Positions 35,055-44,272 are shown, numbered from the stretch's first letter. The stretch: 53,523 bases of DNA from CAYUWG01 sp964448285 (GCA_964448285.1 CAYUWG010000023.1:1-53523); one strand, 5' to 3'. Numbers and translations: made by a program. Notes: generated by a model not told the origin, from the letters alone.

Positions 35055-36410
35055 TCACTGCTCGTCAAGCAGTTTCTGTATCATTTCCTCCGTTCGCTCA
35101 TACTCGGTGGCGCCTACTTTGAAATAGCGGAGATTCCCTTTCCGATCGATCAATACGAGGTGTGGAATCCCTGACACGCGATAATTCTGGAACGTCGTTC
35201 CGCTTTTCTTATCGACCCCGATGGGCCACGGGAGTTCGTGCTTCTTGATAAAGTGATCCCGCAGCTTTTCGAACTCCATTTCCTTGCTCACTCCCTCTCC
35301 TTCGTAACGACCCTGATAGTTGGTGAGACCGATTATCGTCAATCCCTTCGATTCGTATTTCACTTTCCACTCCTTCAACCTCGGGAATGCTTTGATGCAA
35401 GGCGCGCACCATGTAGCGAAGAAGTCGAGGAGAACGACGCGCCCGCGAAGTTTTTTAAGACTCAATGGTTTTTTCGGAATCCATGCATGGTCGGTCAGTT
35501 CAGGCGCAGGTTTGTCCATGAAAGAATACTCCTTCTCGAGCCGCTTGATTTCGTTCTGAAGGAGTGAATCGACCGCAGGCCATTCCTGCATCCCGACCGC
35601 GTCTATCGCTTTCCGAACGAATGCATGAAATGCCGCTGAGTCAGACCTCTTCAATCTGTAAGCGATGGAAGAAAGTATCTGTGCATACTGGCCTTTGTAG
35701 AACCCGCTCTCTTGTTGAATCTCCGTATCGCTCGTCTCAAGGTTCGGCGGAGTGATCGTTCGGAAGATGACCAATGTGCGGATTGCGTTGAGCGCAAACT
35801 CCTGTGCGCGGGTGATGTCATCCTGCTCGGCTAATTGGTGCCCAAGCACTGCGAACAGTTGCGCGCGTTCCATATGACCCGCGTAATCGACGAATCGATT
35901 CGATGCCAGTTCGACCGCGTCACGCGTTCGTCCAAGCGATAAGAGATACTGCGCGCTTTCGACGTACAGGCGACCGAGTGAATCAGGGTCCCTGATCATA
36001 TCCCGGAGATAGCCGTTGACATGCAACGCTACCTTGATGTCGCTCACGGAAACTGCCGCGAGTTTCACCATGCGGAGTTCATCGACGTTGAGTCTGTCAA
36101 TCTCGCCTAAATCTTCCATGGCAAGCTTCGCTTTTTCTGGAATAGTCTGAAAGAGAGAATAGATCTTGTCCATGTCTCCTTTCAATCGCTCCTGCATCAA
36201 TGCCGGATTCTTCTTCAACTCAGGCTCCCGTTCCTGCATTTCTGCGATTGCCGATTGAAGGGAATCATACTGACGAGAGAGAATTCGGAATTCATTCCAC
36301 GCCTGCGTGTTCAGAGTTTGGCTTTGAACAAAGACGAGGGGAAGAGCGATGAGTATGAGTGACAGGAAAAAAGAGGGATGTCTTCGAGAATGAAAAGTAC
36401 TGGTGTTCAT
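35055..36410 (-). CDS. TlpA-family thioredoxin with long N-terminal helical region
   Basis: The 451-residue exported protein has a signal peptide (ending F-V-Q-S-Q). An all-helical region of about 270 residues, TPR-like in character, precedes a C-terminal TlpA/ResA-like thioredoxin domain (about 305-450). The active site is W-C-A-P-C and the cis-Pro segment is S-G-I-P-H-L-V-L-I-D. It should keep periplasmic thiols reduced or serve cytochrome c biogenesis, but its partner is not in the window. It is convergent with the EnvC-like gene (10 bases apart). Confidence 0.85.
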   Translation of the reverse strand: MNTSTFHSRRHPSFFLSLILIALPLVFVQSQTLNTQAWNEFRILSRQYDSLQSAIAEMQEREPELKKNPALMQERLKGDMDKIYSLFQTIPEKAKLAMEDLGEIDRLNVDELRMVKLAAVSVSDIKVALHVNGYLRDMIRDPDSLGRLYVESAQYLLSLGRTRDAVELASNRFVDYAGHMERAQLFAVLGHQLAEQDDITRAQEFALNAIRTLVIFRTITPPNLETSDTEIQQESGFYKGQYAQILSSIAYRLKRSDSAAFHAFVRKAIDAVGMQEWPAVDSLLQNEIKRLEKEYSFMDKPAPELTDHAWIPKKPLSLKKLRGRVVLLDFFATWCAPCIKAFPRLKEWKVKYESKGLTIIGLTNYQGRYEGEGVSKEMEFEKLRDHFIKKHELPWPIGVDKKSGTTFQNYRVSGIPHLVLIDRKGNLRYFKVGATEYERTEEMIQKLLDEQ

Positions 36411-36596
36411 AGTGGCCGCTAATTTACACAGAGCATGAGTTTGATTTGCATTCCTGAGGTTGAGCTTTACCTGCCATTGCGCTTCCTTCTCCTAAAAGCC
36501 TTATCATCCATTGTCCATTTTGGACGCAACCCGGTAGATAGATTGAGCGACCTTGAAAGACACAATCCCACATATTTTCATCCAACGGAGGTTCAA

Positions 36597-37292
36597 ATGA
36601 AAAGAAACTTTCTCGTGTTCCTTGTCAGCATTTTCCTTGCATCATGTGGCGCGTCGAAAGACCCGGCCTTGGTAAACAGGTTGCAATCATGGGCGAATGC
36701 CTCATCGTCGAAAGCATACAATGCCGAACACGCGTTCAAACCCGTTCCTTATGCGACCGGGCAGTATGTCGTTCAGCTCTATAGCGACGGGGAAGAGAGG
36801 ACGATTTCAAAAACCGCTATCGTAGGACAGGATTCGAACGGCTGGATACTTGAACTGTACAGCTTATCGGAATCGAATGAATCGACGATGCAAATGCTCG
36901 TTCGTGGAATGGAGCAGGCGCATACATCCGGTTCCGTCGATGACGTGGAAATCGTTTGGGTAAAGATGAAGCAAAAGGACCAGGACGTTCAAACCATTGA
37001 AGGGCCGGTACTGGCATTGACACGCGGGCTTTATCGAGATATGCTCGGCGGCATGACAGTCAAAATGGTCGCCGGTTCGGAGGGCGGAGCCGTTACGGTT
37101 CCTGCGGGGACTTTCAACGGGACGTCAAGGATGGTTTCTGAAATGACCTTTCTCGGAAAGTCCTATTCTGCGGAAGGATGGTTCCATCCGGCTGTACCGA
37201 TCAATGGATGTGTAAAATCGATTTCGAAAGAGAATAACTCCGTCATGTCACTGATCGAATTCGGGATGTCCGGAGCGAAGCCGAGTTTCTAA
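36597..37292 (+). CDS. Putative lipoprotein of unknown function
   Basis: The 231-residue product has a lipobox F-L-A-S-C at about residue 16 and no motif I recognise. The body has a mixed alpha/beta look with a central S-L-S-E-S-N-E-S-T-M-Q-M-L-V-R-G segment. ATG at 36597 is chosen over the longer frame (to 36435) because GGAGG lies six bases upstream and the signal peptide starts there. The 186 bases to the divergent TlpA gene hold its promoter; I see no clear consensus. Confidence 0.72.
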   Translation: MKRNFLVFLVSIFLASCGASKDPALVNRLQSWANASSSKAYNAEHAFKPVPYATGQYVVQLYSDGEERTISKTAIVGQDSNGWILELYSLSESNESTMQMLVRGMEQAHTSGSVDDVEIVWVKMKQKDQDVQTIEGPVLALTRGLYRDMLGGMTVKMVAGSEGGAVTVPAGTFNGTSRMVSEMTFLGKSYSAEGWFHPAVPINGCVKSISKENNSVMSLIEFGMSGAKPSF

Positions 37293-37300
37293 AAACGACG

Positions 37301-37320
37301 AGGCCGGATTTCCGGCCTTC
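37301..37320 (+). terminator. Likely terminator hairpin
   Basis: AGGCCGGA faces TCCGGCCT with a very short loop (or ATTT if the last pair opens), followed by a weak TTCTT. It follows the lipoprotein stop by eight bases and separates it from the tRNA on the other strand. Confidence 0.55.
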
Positions 37321-37323
37321 TTG

Positions 37324-37397
37324 CGCGCCCTCAGGGACTCGAACCCCGAACCTTCTGATCCGTAGTCAGATGCTCTATCCAATTAAGCTAAGGGCGC
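37324..37397 (-). tRNA. tRNA-Arg (ACG)
   Basis: The minus strand folds as a 74-nt tRNA: acceptor GCGCCCT/AGGGCGC, anticodon arm TCTGA-CTACGGA-TCAGA with ACG, and T-arm with GGTTCGAGTCC. The A of the anticodon would be edited to inosine to read CGN codons. No CCA is encoded. Confidence 0.92.
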
Positions 37398-37579
37398 TCA
37401 ATCACAGAGCGAATTTAACGGCAGGGTGTTCGAAAACCAAAAGAACACACGCCAGCCGTGAAGCAGATAATCGATTGTTGTTCTCTGCGAATAGCCTCAC
37501 ACAGCGATTTGCATTTATCCACGCTTGGCTTAGGTTTGTATTGGACAGTTGATAAATCTTTGCGAAAGCATTTACCGGA

Positions 37580-38095
37580 TTGAAAGTCACTATTCTCACT
37601 TCTATCATTCTCCTCGGTGTTGCCGCATGGTTCTTACTGAAACCCGGGCAAAAAGGCCCCGGTGAAATGATTGAACCGTTCGAGTTGGAAACGATCAATC
37701 GTCGGCCATTCGATCTTTCCCGGCATTCCGGAAAATACCTTTGCGTCATCTTCTTCTCTGTTGACGATGAGCGATCGCGTGAACTCTTCCAGTATGCGCG
37801 CATACTCACGAAAGCCTTTCAGTCCAATTCCCAGGTGCGCTTCATCGCAATTGCCACCGACGGCACGTATGATCGCGTGAAGCTCTTCATCTCTCAGTTC
37901 GAATTCAATGGCGACATCCTTCTCGACACAGAAAGGACGGTTGCGCAACAGTTCCGCGTTTCCAAACTTCCCGCATTCTTCGTTGGAGATAAAACCGGGA
38001 CGATCCGATATGATCTTGCCGGCTGGAGGAAAGACTATGTGCGAGAGATTGTACAGAAGATCAAAGCGATTCAGAAGGAGGATGATTCAAGTTGA
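37580..38095 (+). CDS. Redoxin-fold protein without the CxxC active site, membrane-anchored
   Basis: The 171-residue protein starts with TTG, the only plausible start. It has one N-terminal helix (about 4-20) that would anchor it in the inner membrane, then a TlpA/AhpC-type fold with E-L-E-T-I-N-R-R-P-F-D-L and L-P-A-F-F-V-G-D (the cis-Pro region). Where a catalytic Cys would stand after the F-F segment, the sequence reads I-F-F-S-V-D-D-E-R-S with no cysteine. It cannot do standard dithiol chemistry and may be a binding or scaffold relative. Confidence 0.72.
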   Translation: MKVTILTSIILLGVAAWFLLKPGQKGPGEMIEPFELETINRRPFDLSRHSGKYLCVIFFSVDDERSRELFQYARILTKAFQSNSQVRFIAIATDGTYDRVKLFISQFEFNGDILLDTERTVAQQFRVSKLPAFFVGDKTGTIRYDLAGWRKDYVREIVQKIKAIQKEDDSS

Positions 38096-38173
38096 AAAGA
38101 AAATGTAACAACATTCGATCAAACAGACATCCATTTAGAGCGTGAATTAAATTCATTTATCACAAGAAATCCA

Positions 38174-38203
38174 TTGCAAACGTCAACCATCAACTGTAAC
38201 TTG
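38174..38203 (+). promoter_or_regulatory. Promoter candidate for the OmpA/TSP3 gene (TTG-N20-TAACTTG)
   Basis: TTG, 20 bases, TAACTTG has the same spacing as the rplU promoter candidate. It lies 38-68 bases upstream of the start at 38242. Confidence 0.45.
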
Positions 38204-38241
38204 CGACGCATAAACGAAACACAAGAGGAGCACCAGATATC

Positions 38242-39801
38242 ATGAAAAGCATACTCATACCATTCATCGTGGTCACCCTTTCTTTCCCACTTCTTCATGG
38301 CTTCGCTCAGCAGGAGGAAGATACCTACATGATGGAAACAACCACCGAAGAACAGGAGGATGCACGTCCGCAAACCTTCGGCATTGGACTCGGGCTCGGA
38401 TTCCATTTCATGAACAGCGACGTTCAGGATAACAGTACGTTTTTTCGGAATGTAACAAGCCCGGCTAAGATCGGTGGCAAACTCCTGTTGGAATATAGCT
38501 TCCTTCGTCTTGGTAAGGTCGGGAAGCTGATGCTTCTCGGTTCGTTAGGCATTCACCCCGTCGGTGCCGATGCGGACCCGATTCAGAATTACCCGGAGTC
38601 CAAATATGCTGTGACCAACAGCCTCATGAACTTCTCTGCCGCACTGCAAGTGGAACTCTTCCCTAAATCGCGTCTCCGGCCTTTCGGCTTTATCGGGATG
38701 GGGATGATGATCTACGAACCGAAAGTGACGACATCCACAACGAATGAGAATCGTTTCCAAAAGTACATCAACGTCGATAAAACTTCCAGCGGCTCCGTTC
38801 CGCTTGGAGGTGGTTTGAAGTACTCTGCCTCGGATAATCTTGACCTCTTCGGAAGCTTCTACAAGTTCTACACCTTCGTCGATAATCTTGACGGATGGGA
38901 GTCCGAAATCAATGACAACGTTGCCGTGATCTCATTGGGCGCGATGTACTACTTCGGCGATAAGTACAAGGAAGAGATCGAGATTACACCGACTCCCGTT
39001 ACGCCGCCTCCTGCACCCGTTGCAAAGGATACCGACGGCGACGGCCTTCTCGACGAAGATGAAACGACCATTTACAAGACCGATCCAAATAATCCCGACA
39101 CTGACGGTGACGGTTTGAAGGATGGCGATGAAGTCAAGGTTTATAAAACTGACCCGCTGAATCCCGATACGGATGGCGATCGATTGAGAGACGGCGACGA
39201 AGTCAACAGGTACAAAACCGATCCGCTCAAGAAAGACACGGACGGTGATGGTTGCATCGACGGCGACGAGGTCATCGATATGAAAACCGATCCGCTGAGA
39301 ACGGACACCGATGGCGATGGCTTGACCGATTGCGATGAGCGCAATGTCTATCGCACCAATCCGTTGGTCATGGATACCGATGATGATGGAACGAATGACG
39401 GCACGGAAGTGCGAAACGGTACTGACCCACTACGCGCAGACGTCCTGCGCCTGGAGGAAGGAAAGAAGATTGCTCTTGAAGGAATCAACTTCCGGACAAA
39501 CCGCGCGGACATTCTCCCCGAATCGGAAGAGATTCTGATGAAGGCCTACAACACGATGCGGACGAATCCTGACATTCGCGTCGAGATTGCCGGCCATACC
39601 GACGACGTCGGCAAGGATCAGGCGAACATGACCTTGAGTGACAGGCGCGCCAACGCCGTTCGTCAATGGCTCATCGATAAAGGCATTGCCGCGAATCGGA
39701 TTGTCGCAAAGGGTTACGGCGAAACGCAGCACATCGTCCCGAATGACTCCGACGAAAACCGCGCGAAGAATCGTCGCATCGAATTCTCGGTTATTAAGTA
39801 A
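38242..39801 (+). CDS. OmpA-family outer-membrane protein with thrombospondin type 3 repeats
   Basis: The 519-residue protein has a signal peptide ending G-F-A-Q-Q and an eight-stranded-type barrel region (about 45-245). A Pro-rich hinge precedes a stretch of thrombospondin type 3 calcium repeats (about 263-398, D-T-D-G-D-G-L-x-D-x-D-E repeated). The OmpA C-terminal domain (about 400-519) has the peptidoglycan-binding D and R in G-H-T-D-D-V-G and N-R-R-I-E-F-S. It links the outer membrane to the cell wall across the calcium-stiffened spacer. A good AGAGGAG sits upstream of the start. Convergent with the TonB receptor gene across a shared terminator. Confidence 0.9.
   Translation: MKSILIPFIVVTLSFPLLHGFAQQEEDTYMMETTTEEQEDARPQTFGIGLGLGFHFMNSDVQDNSTFFRNVTSPAKIGGKLLLEYSFLRLGKVGKLMLLGSLGIHPVGADADPIQNYPESKYAVTNSLMNFSAALQVELFPKSRLRPFGFIGMGMMIYEPKVTTSTTNENRFQKYINVDKTSSGSVPLGGGLKYSASDNLDLFGSFYKFYTFVDNLDGWESEINDNVAVISLGAMYYFGDKYKEEIEITPTPVTPPPAPVAKDTDGDGLLDEDETTIYKTDPNNPDTDGDGLKDGDEVKVYKTDPLNPDTDGDRLRDGDEVNRYKTDPLKKDTDGDGCIDGDEVIDMKTDPLRTDTDGDGLTDCDERNVYRTNPLVMDTDDDGTNDGTEVRNGTDPLRADVLRLEEGKKIALEGINFRTNRADILPESEEILMKAYNTMRTNPDIRVEIAGHTDDVGKDQANMTLSDRRANAVRQWLIDKGIAANRIVAKGYGETQHIVPNDSDENRAKNRRIEFSVIK
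39030..39435 (+). repeat. Tandem coding repeats (thrombospondin type 3)
   Basis: About six units of roughly 69 bases (23 codons) encode D-T-D-G-D-G-type calcium loops within the OmpA-family gene. The units are clearly similar at the DNA level (GAYACNGAYGGYGAYGGN) and could vary in number by slippage or recombination. Confidence 0.7.
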
Positions 39802-39824
39802 CGGGTAAGAACCCATCGAAGCAC

Positions 39825-39856
39825 AGGGCGGATGTTTTCATCCGCCCTTCTTTTTT
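39825..39856. terminator. Shared convergent terminator
   Basis: AGGGCGGAT pairs with ATCCGCCCT across GTTTTC, followed by a T run on the plus strand. It lies between the stop of the OmpA gene and the stop of the convergent TonB receptor gene. Confidence 0.85.
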
Positions 39857-42073
39857 CTAAAAGAAAATCCGATAGAGAAGTTTGACGTTTCTTCCCGGCT
39901 CCGGCATGATGGATTTCACTCGCGAAAGATGCGAGCGGTATTGGGCATCGAATGCATTCTCGAGTGTGAGTGTCGCTGTGTGGAAAAGATTGCTCGTGCC
40001 GAATTGAACCTGGAAAAAGGAATCGAAGACGGCATATCCGGCAGTCGCTTCTTCGAACTCACCGGTGCGCCGTTGAGCGGATGCAGATCGACAGATGATG
40101 CCCGCTGAAAGGGCCGACTTCGAGAACGTGAGTGAAAGCCGTGAGAAGAGGGGAGGGATGAAAGGCAATGGTTTCTCACTCTCTGTCAACACACCGTGAG
40201 TGTACGATAGGACTGCTTGCATCTGCAGGAAGTCGGTCAGTGCGTATTCCGCTTCAATCTCTCCGCCGAAGAGTTGCGCTGAAGCGCCACTGAACTGATA
40301 GATCGGAAGCAGTGTTCGGAAATTCAGTTTGCCGGTATTTCGCGGATAGATATAGTTCTGAAACGAATTGAAGAACACTGCTCCACGCGCCCGCATCGCA
40401 TCATCTCGAAATTGAGTTGCGCACTCTACTCCCCACGCAGTCTCGCCGGTCAAATCGGGATTGCCGACTTCGAAGGAGTACGCAGCTAAGTGCGGTCCTT
40501 CAGAAAAAAGCTCTTCCGTGCCCGGCGCACGGTGCGTCCTCATGAGTGTGACGGTGCTTTGAAAATTCTCCGACCATGAGCGTTGCGCCATCACACCTCC
40601 GGAAACATTGGTGAAGGAACGTGTTCGGACCGTACCGATGGATGAAACTCCGGTAACTTGTGGATTCACACTCTGAAGGTCCACTCGAAAAGCCGCTTGC
40701 ATTACCAGTCGATCGAACGCCCAATTCTCCACGCCGAACGCAGCGATGCTCCATTGCTTCGTTGCCGGCGTCATCACGAAACCACCGGCAGCGAAATCCC
40801 TGTACTCACTCCACACACCGAACAGGCCTTGCTGAAACATGCCAATCGCATTATGATGCAGGTTGCTCGAAAAAGTCATCGTGACCACACCGTATCGTGC
40901 GCCGATGATTCCGCGGTCCTCGACCTCTTCATGATTGTAACGCGTCGCGGAAAATTCGGCTTCGAGACGGCGAACCACTCCGTTCTGCGGAAAGAACTCC
41001 GTGCGCGCGTCGAACTGCCGTCTTTCCATCGTGATGCTTACGCCGTTCGGATGCGCTCCGACGAATCCTCCGGGGATACCGTAGGAGTTCGAAAGCGCGC
41101 TTCCGGATAAACCGATAATGCCCCACGGTTCGATATAGCTCGCTCCACCGGCAGCCGTCCATGTCTCGATGGCTGTGTTTCGCAAAGACCCGATAGGAGT
41201 AGCGATGTCCGCTGCTTTCCTTCCGCTCAGGTCGAATCGAAAAGTAAATGGTTCGATAGGGCCGTACACCACGACACCGCCGGCAATTCCTTCGTTGACG
41301 CTTTCGCCGTGCACGCTTGCCGTGCCGTGAATGTGATCTGGAAGCGTCGAGAGGATTTGGTTTCGTTCGACATTGACCACGCCTCCAATGGGATTCGAGC
41401 CGTATTGCAATGCCGCGGGACCGCGAATGATTTCGATACGCTCTGCATTCATCGGCTCTATGGACACAGCATGGTCGGAAGAAGTCGCAGAGAGATCACC
41501 CGTCCGCTCACCGTTTTCAAGGATCAGCAGATGGTCGCCGCTCATCCCGCGAAGAACCGGACGTGCCGGAGCGGGTCCCATCGTTCGTTGTGTGACGCCC
41601 GCTTCACCGGACAGGGTCTCCGCGAGCGTTCGGCCAAGTTGTAACTGGAGTTTTTTCCCGGAGAGAGATACGACTGCCTGAGCGTTTTCGTGTCTGTGTT
41701 CTTCGATCGTAACGCTGGGCGTGAAGAGGAGCGCGCTCGCGAGTTTCACGACTAATCGCAGCGTGTCGTTCTGAGGTACGGTGATGATCCTCGACGTAGA
41801 GTGATACCCTAAGCGCATCACTTTCAGCGTGTGCTTTCCGGCAGGAACGTTGAGAAACTGAAAGCTTCCATCCTCATGCGCCGTGACGAAACGATTCAAC
41901 TCAACGAGAAGAACGGATGCCCATCCCAAGCCTTCCAACGTTTGCTCATCCATCACCGAGCCTATAATCACGCCGGTTCGCAGTTCGCTGCTTTTCGTCG
42001 TCGCCGATACATGCATCAGTGATAAGACAAGCAGGGGAATACCTGCGAGGATTCGCATGGCGGGTTTCATCAT
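39857..42073 (-). CDS. TonB-dependent receptor, ZnuD-like
   Basis: The 738-residue outer-membrane protein has a signal peptide, a carboxypeptidase-regulatory-like domain (about 35-115), a plug (about 125-235) and a barrel ending in an aromatic (R-I-F-F). The plug has R-P-V-L-R-G-M-S-G-D-H, S-S-D-H-A-V-S-I-E-P and I-R-G-P-A-A-L-Q-Y-G-S-N-P-I-G-G-V-V-N-V. This combination is what I know from ZnuD-type zinc receptors. The start at 42073 overlaps the upstream lipoprotein stop (ATGA); a second ATG follows at 42070. The longer frame (to 42238) runs into that gene. A zinc or other metal substrate is inferred from the plug and the neighbours. Confidence 0.87.
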   Translation of the reverse strand: MMKPAMRILAGIPLLVLSLMHVSATTKSSELRTGVIIGSVMDEQTLEGLGWASVLLVELNRFVTAHEDGSFQFLNVPAGKHTLKVMRLGYHSTSRIITVPQNDTLRLVVKLASALLFTPSVTIEEHRHENAQAVVSLSGKKLQLQLGRTLAETLSGEAGVTQRTMGPAPARPVLRGMSGDHLLILENGERTGDLSATSSDHAVSIEPMNAERIEIIRGPAALQYGSNPIGGVVNVERNQILSTLPDHIHGTASVHGESVNEGIAGGVVVYGPIEPFTFRFDLSGRKAADIATPIGSLRNTAIETWTAAGGASYIEPWGIIGLSGSALSNSYGIPGGFVGAHPNGVSITMERRQFDARTEFFPQNGVVRRLEAEFSATRYNHEEVEDRGIIGARYGVVTMTFSSNLHHNAIGMFQQGLFGVWSEYRDFAAGGFVMTPATKQWSIAAFGVENWAFDRLVMQAAFRVDLQSVNPQVTGVSSIGTVRTRSFTNVSGGVMAQRSWSENFQSTVTLMRTHRAPGTEELFSEGPHLAAYSFEVGNPDLTGETAWGVECATQFRDDAMRARGAVFFNSFQNYIYPRNTGKLNFRTLLPIYQFSGASAQLFGGEIEAEYALTDFLQMQAVLSYTHGVLTESEKPLPFIPPLFSRLSLTFSKSALSAGIICRSASAQRRTGEFEEATAGYAVFDSFFQVQFGTSNLFHTATLTLENAFDAQYRSHLSRVKSIMPEPGRNVKLLYRIFF

Positions 42074-42525
42074 TGAATCACGGTTATTGGAATCTGCGGC
42101 GTTCTGAAATCCGCGTGACCTCCATGCATGAGCCGGAGTTCGAACGTTGTCTGTCCGACAGCCCGACCCTTGAATCGAATCTTCCAGCGCTCGCCTTCCT
42201 GCTCGGCTTCCGAGATATCGGATGCTGCGAAGGACCATTCGAGTGTTTTCAACGTGTCCGACGGTTGAAAACGCTTTCCTTCGGTGTCGAGAAAAAAGAC
42301 GTCCATCATTGGTGTCTTTTGATTGTCGGTGACGGTAATGCTGCCCGTGACTTTCCCCTCTTTCACGGTAACGACATCCGTTCCGCTCAACGTCAGGACA
42401 AGCCCTTCCGCTTCTTCATGGTCGTCATCGCGATCTTCTACGGGATTGCTGCATGAGGAAACGAGCAGCGAAACCATCGCAAGGGCGATGAAAAAATTCA
42501 GTGTAGTGATTCTCAGTGTGTTCAA
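42070..42525 (-). CDS. Putative lipoprotein partner of the TonB receptor
   Basis: The 151-residue product has lipobox L-L-V-S-S-C, an acidic/His stretch (E-D-R-D-D-D-H-E-E-A-E) and a beta-rich body that ends with L-M-H-G-G-H-A-D-F-R-T-P. The His residues near the end and the overlap with the receptor gene point to a metal-binding periplasmic or surface helper. I do not recognise a named family. Confidence 0.72.
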   Translation of the reverse strand: MNTLRITTLNFFIALAMVSLLVSSCSNPVEDRDDDHEEAEGLVLTLSGTDVVTVKEGKVTGSITVTDNQKTPMMDVFFLDTEGKRFQPSDTLKTLEWSFAASDISEAEQEGERWKIRFKGRAVGQTTFELRLMHGGHADFRTPQIPITVIQ

Positions 42526-42682
42526 TGTGTTATCTCCGATTCATCGTAACAGTTGTTGAAGGATTTCGAGGTTGACCGCATGGCCGATTCGAATCCATCG
42601 TGCGATGGGATGGAACGAAACGGCGACGCACGCTTACGGACAACTGTCCGTGAAGCGCCACAGGAAGTTCAGCGCAAGGATG

Positions 42683-43117
42683 CTACGCGCGACGTTCCGG
42701 AGGACCGCGAAGAGATGATGCTGTAGGAGAAGATGTGAGGGGAAAGGCGTAGTCTTCGAAAGCAGGGGCTGGGGAGCTTTCGGTGAATTGGAATGAACGA
42801 CAGTGTTCACCGACGCTGAAGGATTGGTATGCGTGGACGAGTAAACACTGGCTGCAAACAACCTGAACGTGATTCGATTCCTGCCGGGTCGTGGTGACAC
42901 ATTCCGCATTGCTATACTGTGGCAAGTGAACGTGAGGCAGGACCGCAAGCAACATGACGGTTTGTGCCCCGATGAGCAGAAGAGAGGTCGTCTTGTTTAT
43001 GCGACTAAGAATCACGAGCGCAAAGTAGAGAAAAACGATTGAGAGGCAAACGGCGAAGACTTTCCGCCGGATATCTTCGGTAATCGAGATCGTTAGAGCG
43101 GTTGAGTAATACCACAA
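42683..43117 (-). CDS. DUF2946-like small protein upstream of the TonB locus
   Basis: The frame encodes 144 residues with hydrophobic segments, H-V-H-L near residue 65, a C-S-Q-C-L-L-V-H motif and the tail R-G-P-P-E-R-R-A. This tail is the R-(A/G)-P-P ending of DUF2946-type proteins and parallels the gene at 10702. TTG at 43117 is directly after the hybrid-kinase stop. GTG at 43015 would give a normal signal-peptide-like start. The start is therefore unsettled. Position before a lipoprotein and a ZnuD-like receptor suggests metal handling. Confidence 0.55.
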   Translation of the reverse strand: MWYYSTALTISITEDIRRKVFAVCLSIVFLYFALVILSRINKTTSLLLIGAQTVMLLAVLPHVHLPQYSNAECVTTTRQESNHVQVVCSQCLLVHAYQSFSVGEHCRSFQFTESSPAPAFEDYAFPLTSSPTASSLRGPPERRA

Positions 43118-44272
43118 TCACTCGGCGACGGGAAGCTCTATTTTAAAAACGGATCCTTCGCCTTTCTTGCTTTGCACCGAAATCGTTCCGCCATTCATGG
43201 TGATATACTTCTTCACCAACGACAGACCCAATCCCAATCCCTGGTATGATCGCGTATAACCGGTGTCTTCTTGTGTAAAGGCTTCGAACAGATGCGGGAG
43301 ATACTCTTCCGATATTCCGATGCCCGTGTCATGCACTTCCACCCGTACATACAGTGTATTGCACGCGACCACTACACTGACTTCACCGCGTTGCGTGTAC
43401 TTGATCGCATTGTCGATGAGGTTCATCAATGCTTGTTCGAAAGAGTACTGATCGATGACTGCGCAGACTGATTCTTCGTTGATGTGATCCCGTAAGGTGA
43501 GTTTCTTCTCGGCGGCGTAACCCTGCAATTCATGAACGACAGAGCGCACGGAGGATACGATATTCTTCTTCTGCGGATTGAGACGCACAAGTCCCGTTTC
43601 AATGCTCGTGATCTGCAGGATATTGTCCACCGTACGCATCAATCGTTTGCTTGCGCTATCGATGCTGAGAAAAAACTCTCGTTCATCCTCGTGTACCCTG
43701 TCTGCCATCAAATCCCTGATCAATCCGGAGTATCCCAATATGACATTGAGCGGCGTGCGAATTTCATGAGTCATATTCGCGATAAAGAGCTCCTGGTATT
43801 TCAAGGCTCGTTCCAAATGCACATTCGTTTCCCGAAGCGCTTCCTCGGCTGCCCGCCGCTTCGCTTGCAGTTCGGACTCATGCAACGCCCTGCGCACTGC
43901 GGAGACCAGGCGCTCTAACCGATGTTTGAGCAGGTAATCCGTCGCACCAAGCTGAAGGCATTTCACTGCTTCTTCTTCGCCTAAGGAGCCGGAAATCATG
44001 ATGACCGGAACGCCGGGTTGTCTGTCGAGTGATTCGCTCAAGGCGGCAGCTCCATCGAAATCCGGCAGGTTGTAGTCGCAAAGGATGAGATCGTATCCGT
44101 CTTGTGCTATCGCCTTTTCAAAGGACCGTCGGTCAAAAGCTCGTGTAATGTCGGTTGCAAGGCCTTCCATTTTCAACTGTTCGCTGATCAATTCCGCATC
44201 GAAGGGATTGTCCTCTAAGTGTAACACGCGGATCGCGCTCTTCATGTTGTGTTCACTCATAATCGTTTTCAT
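43118..44272 (-). CDS. Hybrid receiver-histidine kinase
   Basis: The 384-residue protein has an N-terminal receiver (about 13-130; Asp 66 in L-C-D-Y-N-L-P-D) followed by a HisKA kinase core. His 169 lies in M-T-H-E-I-R-T-P-L-N, the N-box reads N-L-I-D-N-A-I-K-Y-T, and G1/G2 are H-D-T-G-I-G and G-L-G-L-G-L-S-L-V-K-K-Y. There is no membrane segment. The receiver-first order lets it take a phosphate from another kinase and act on its own autokinase. It follows the Rcp1-like regulator by 25 bases, so it is likely the next step in that pathway. Confidence 0.9.
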   Translation of the reverse strand: MKTIMSEHNMKSAIRVLHLEDNPFDAELISEQLKMEGLATDITRAFDRRSFEKAIAQDGYDLILCDYNLPDFDGAAALSESLDRQPGVPVIMISGSLGEEEAVKCLQLGATDYLLKHRLERLVSAVRRALHESELQAKRRAAEEALRETNVHLERALKYQELFIANMTHEIRTPLNVILGYSGLIRDLMADRVHEDEREFFLSIDSASKRLMRTVDNILQITSIETGLVRLNPQKKNIVSSVRSVVHELQGYAAEKKLTLRDHINEESVCAVIDQYSFEQALMNLIDNAIKYTQRGEVSVVVACNTLYVRVEVHDTGIGISEEYLPHLFEAFTQEDTGYTRSYQGLGLGLSLVKKYITMNGGTISVQSKKGEGSVFKIELPVAE

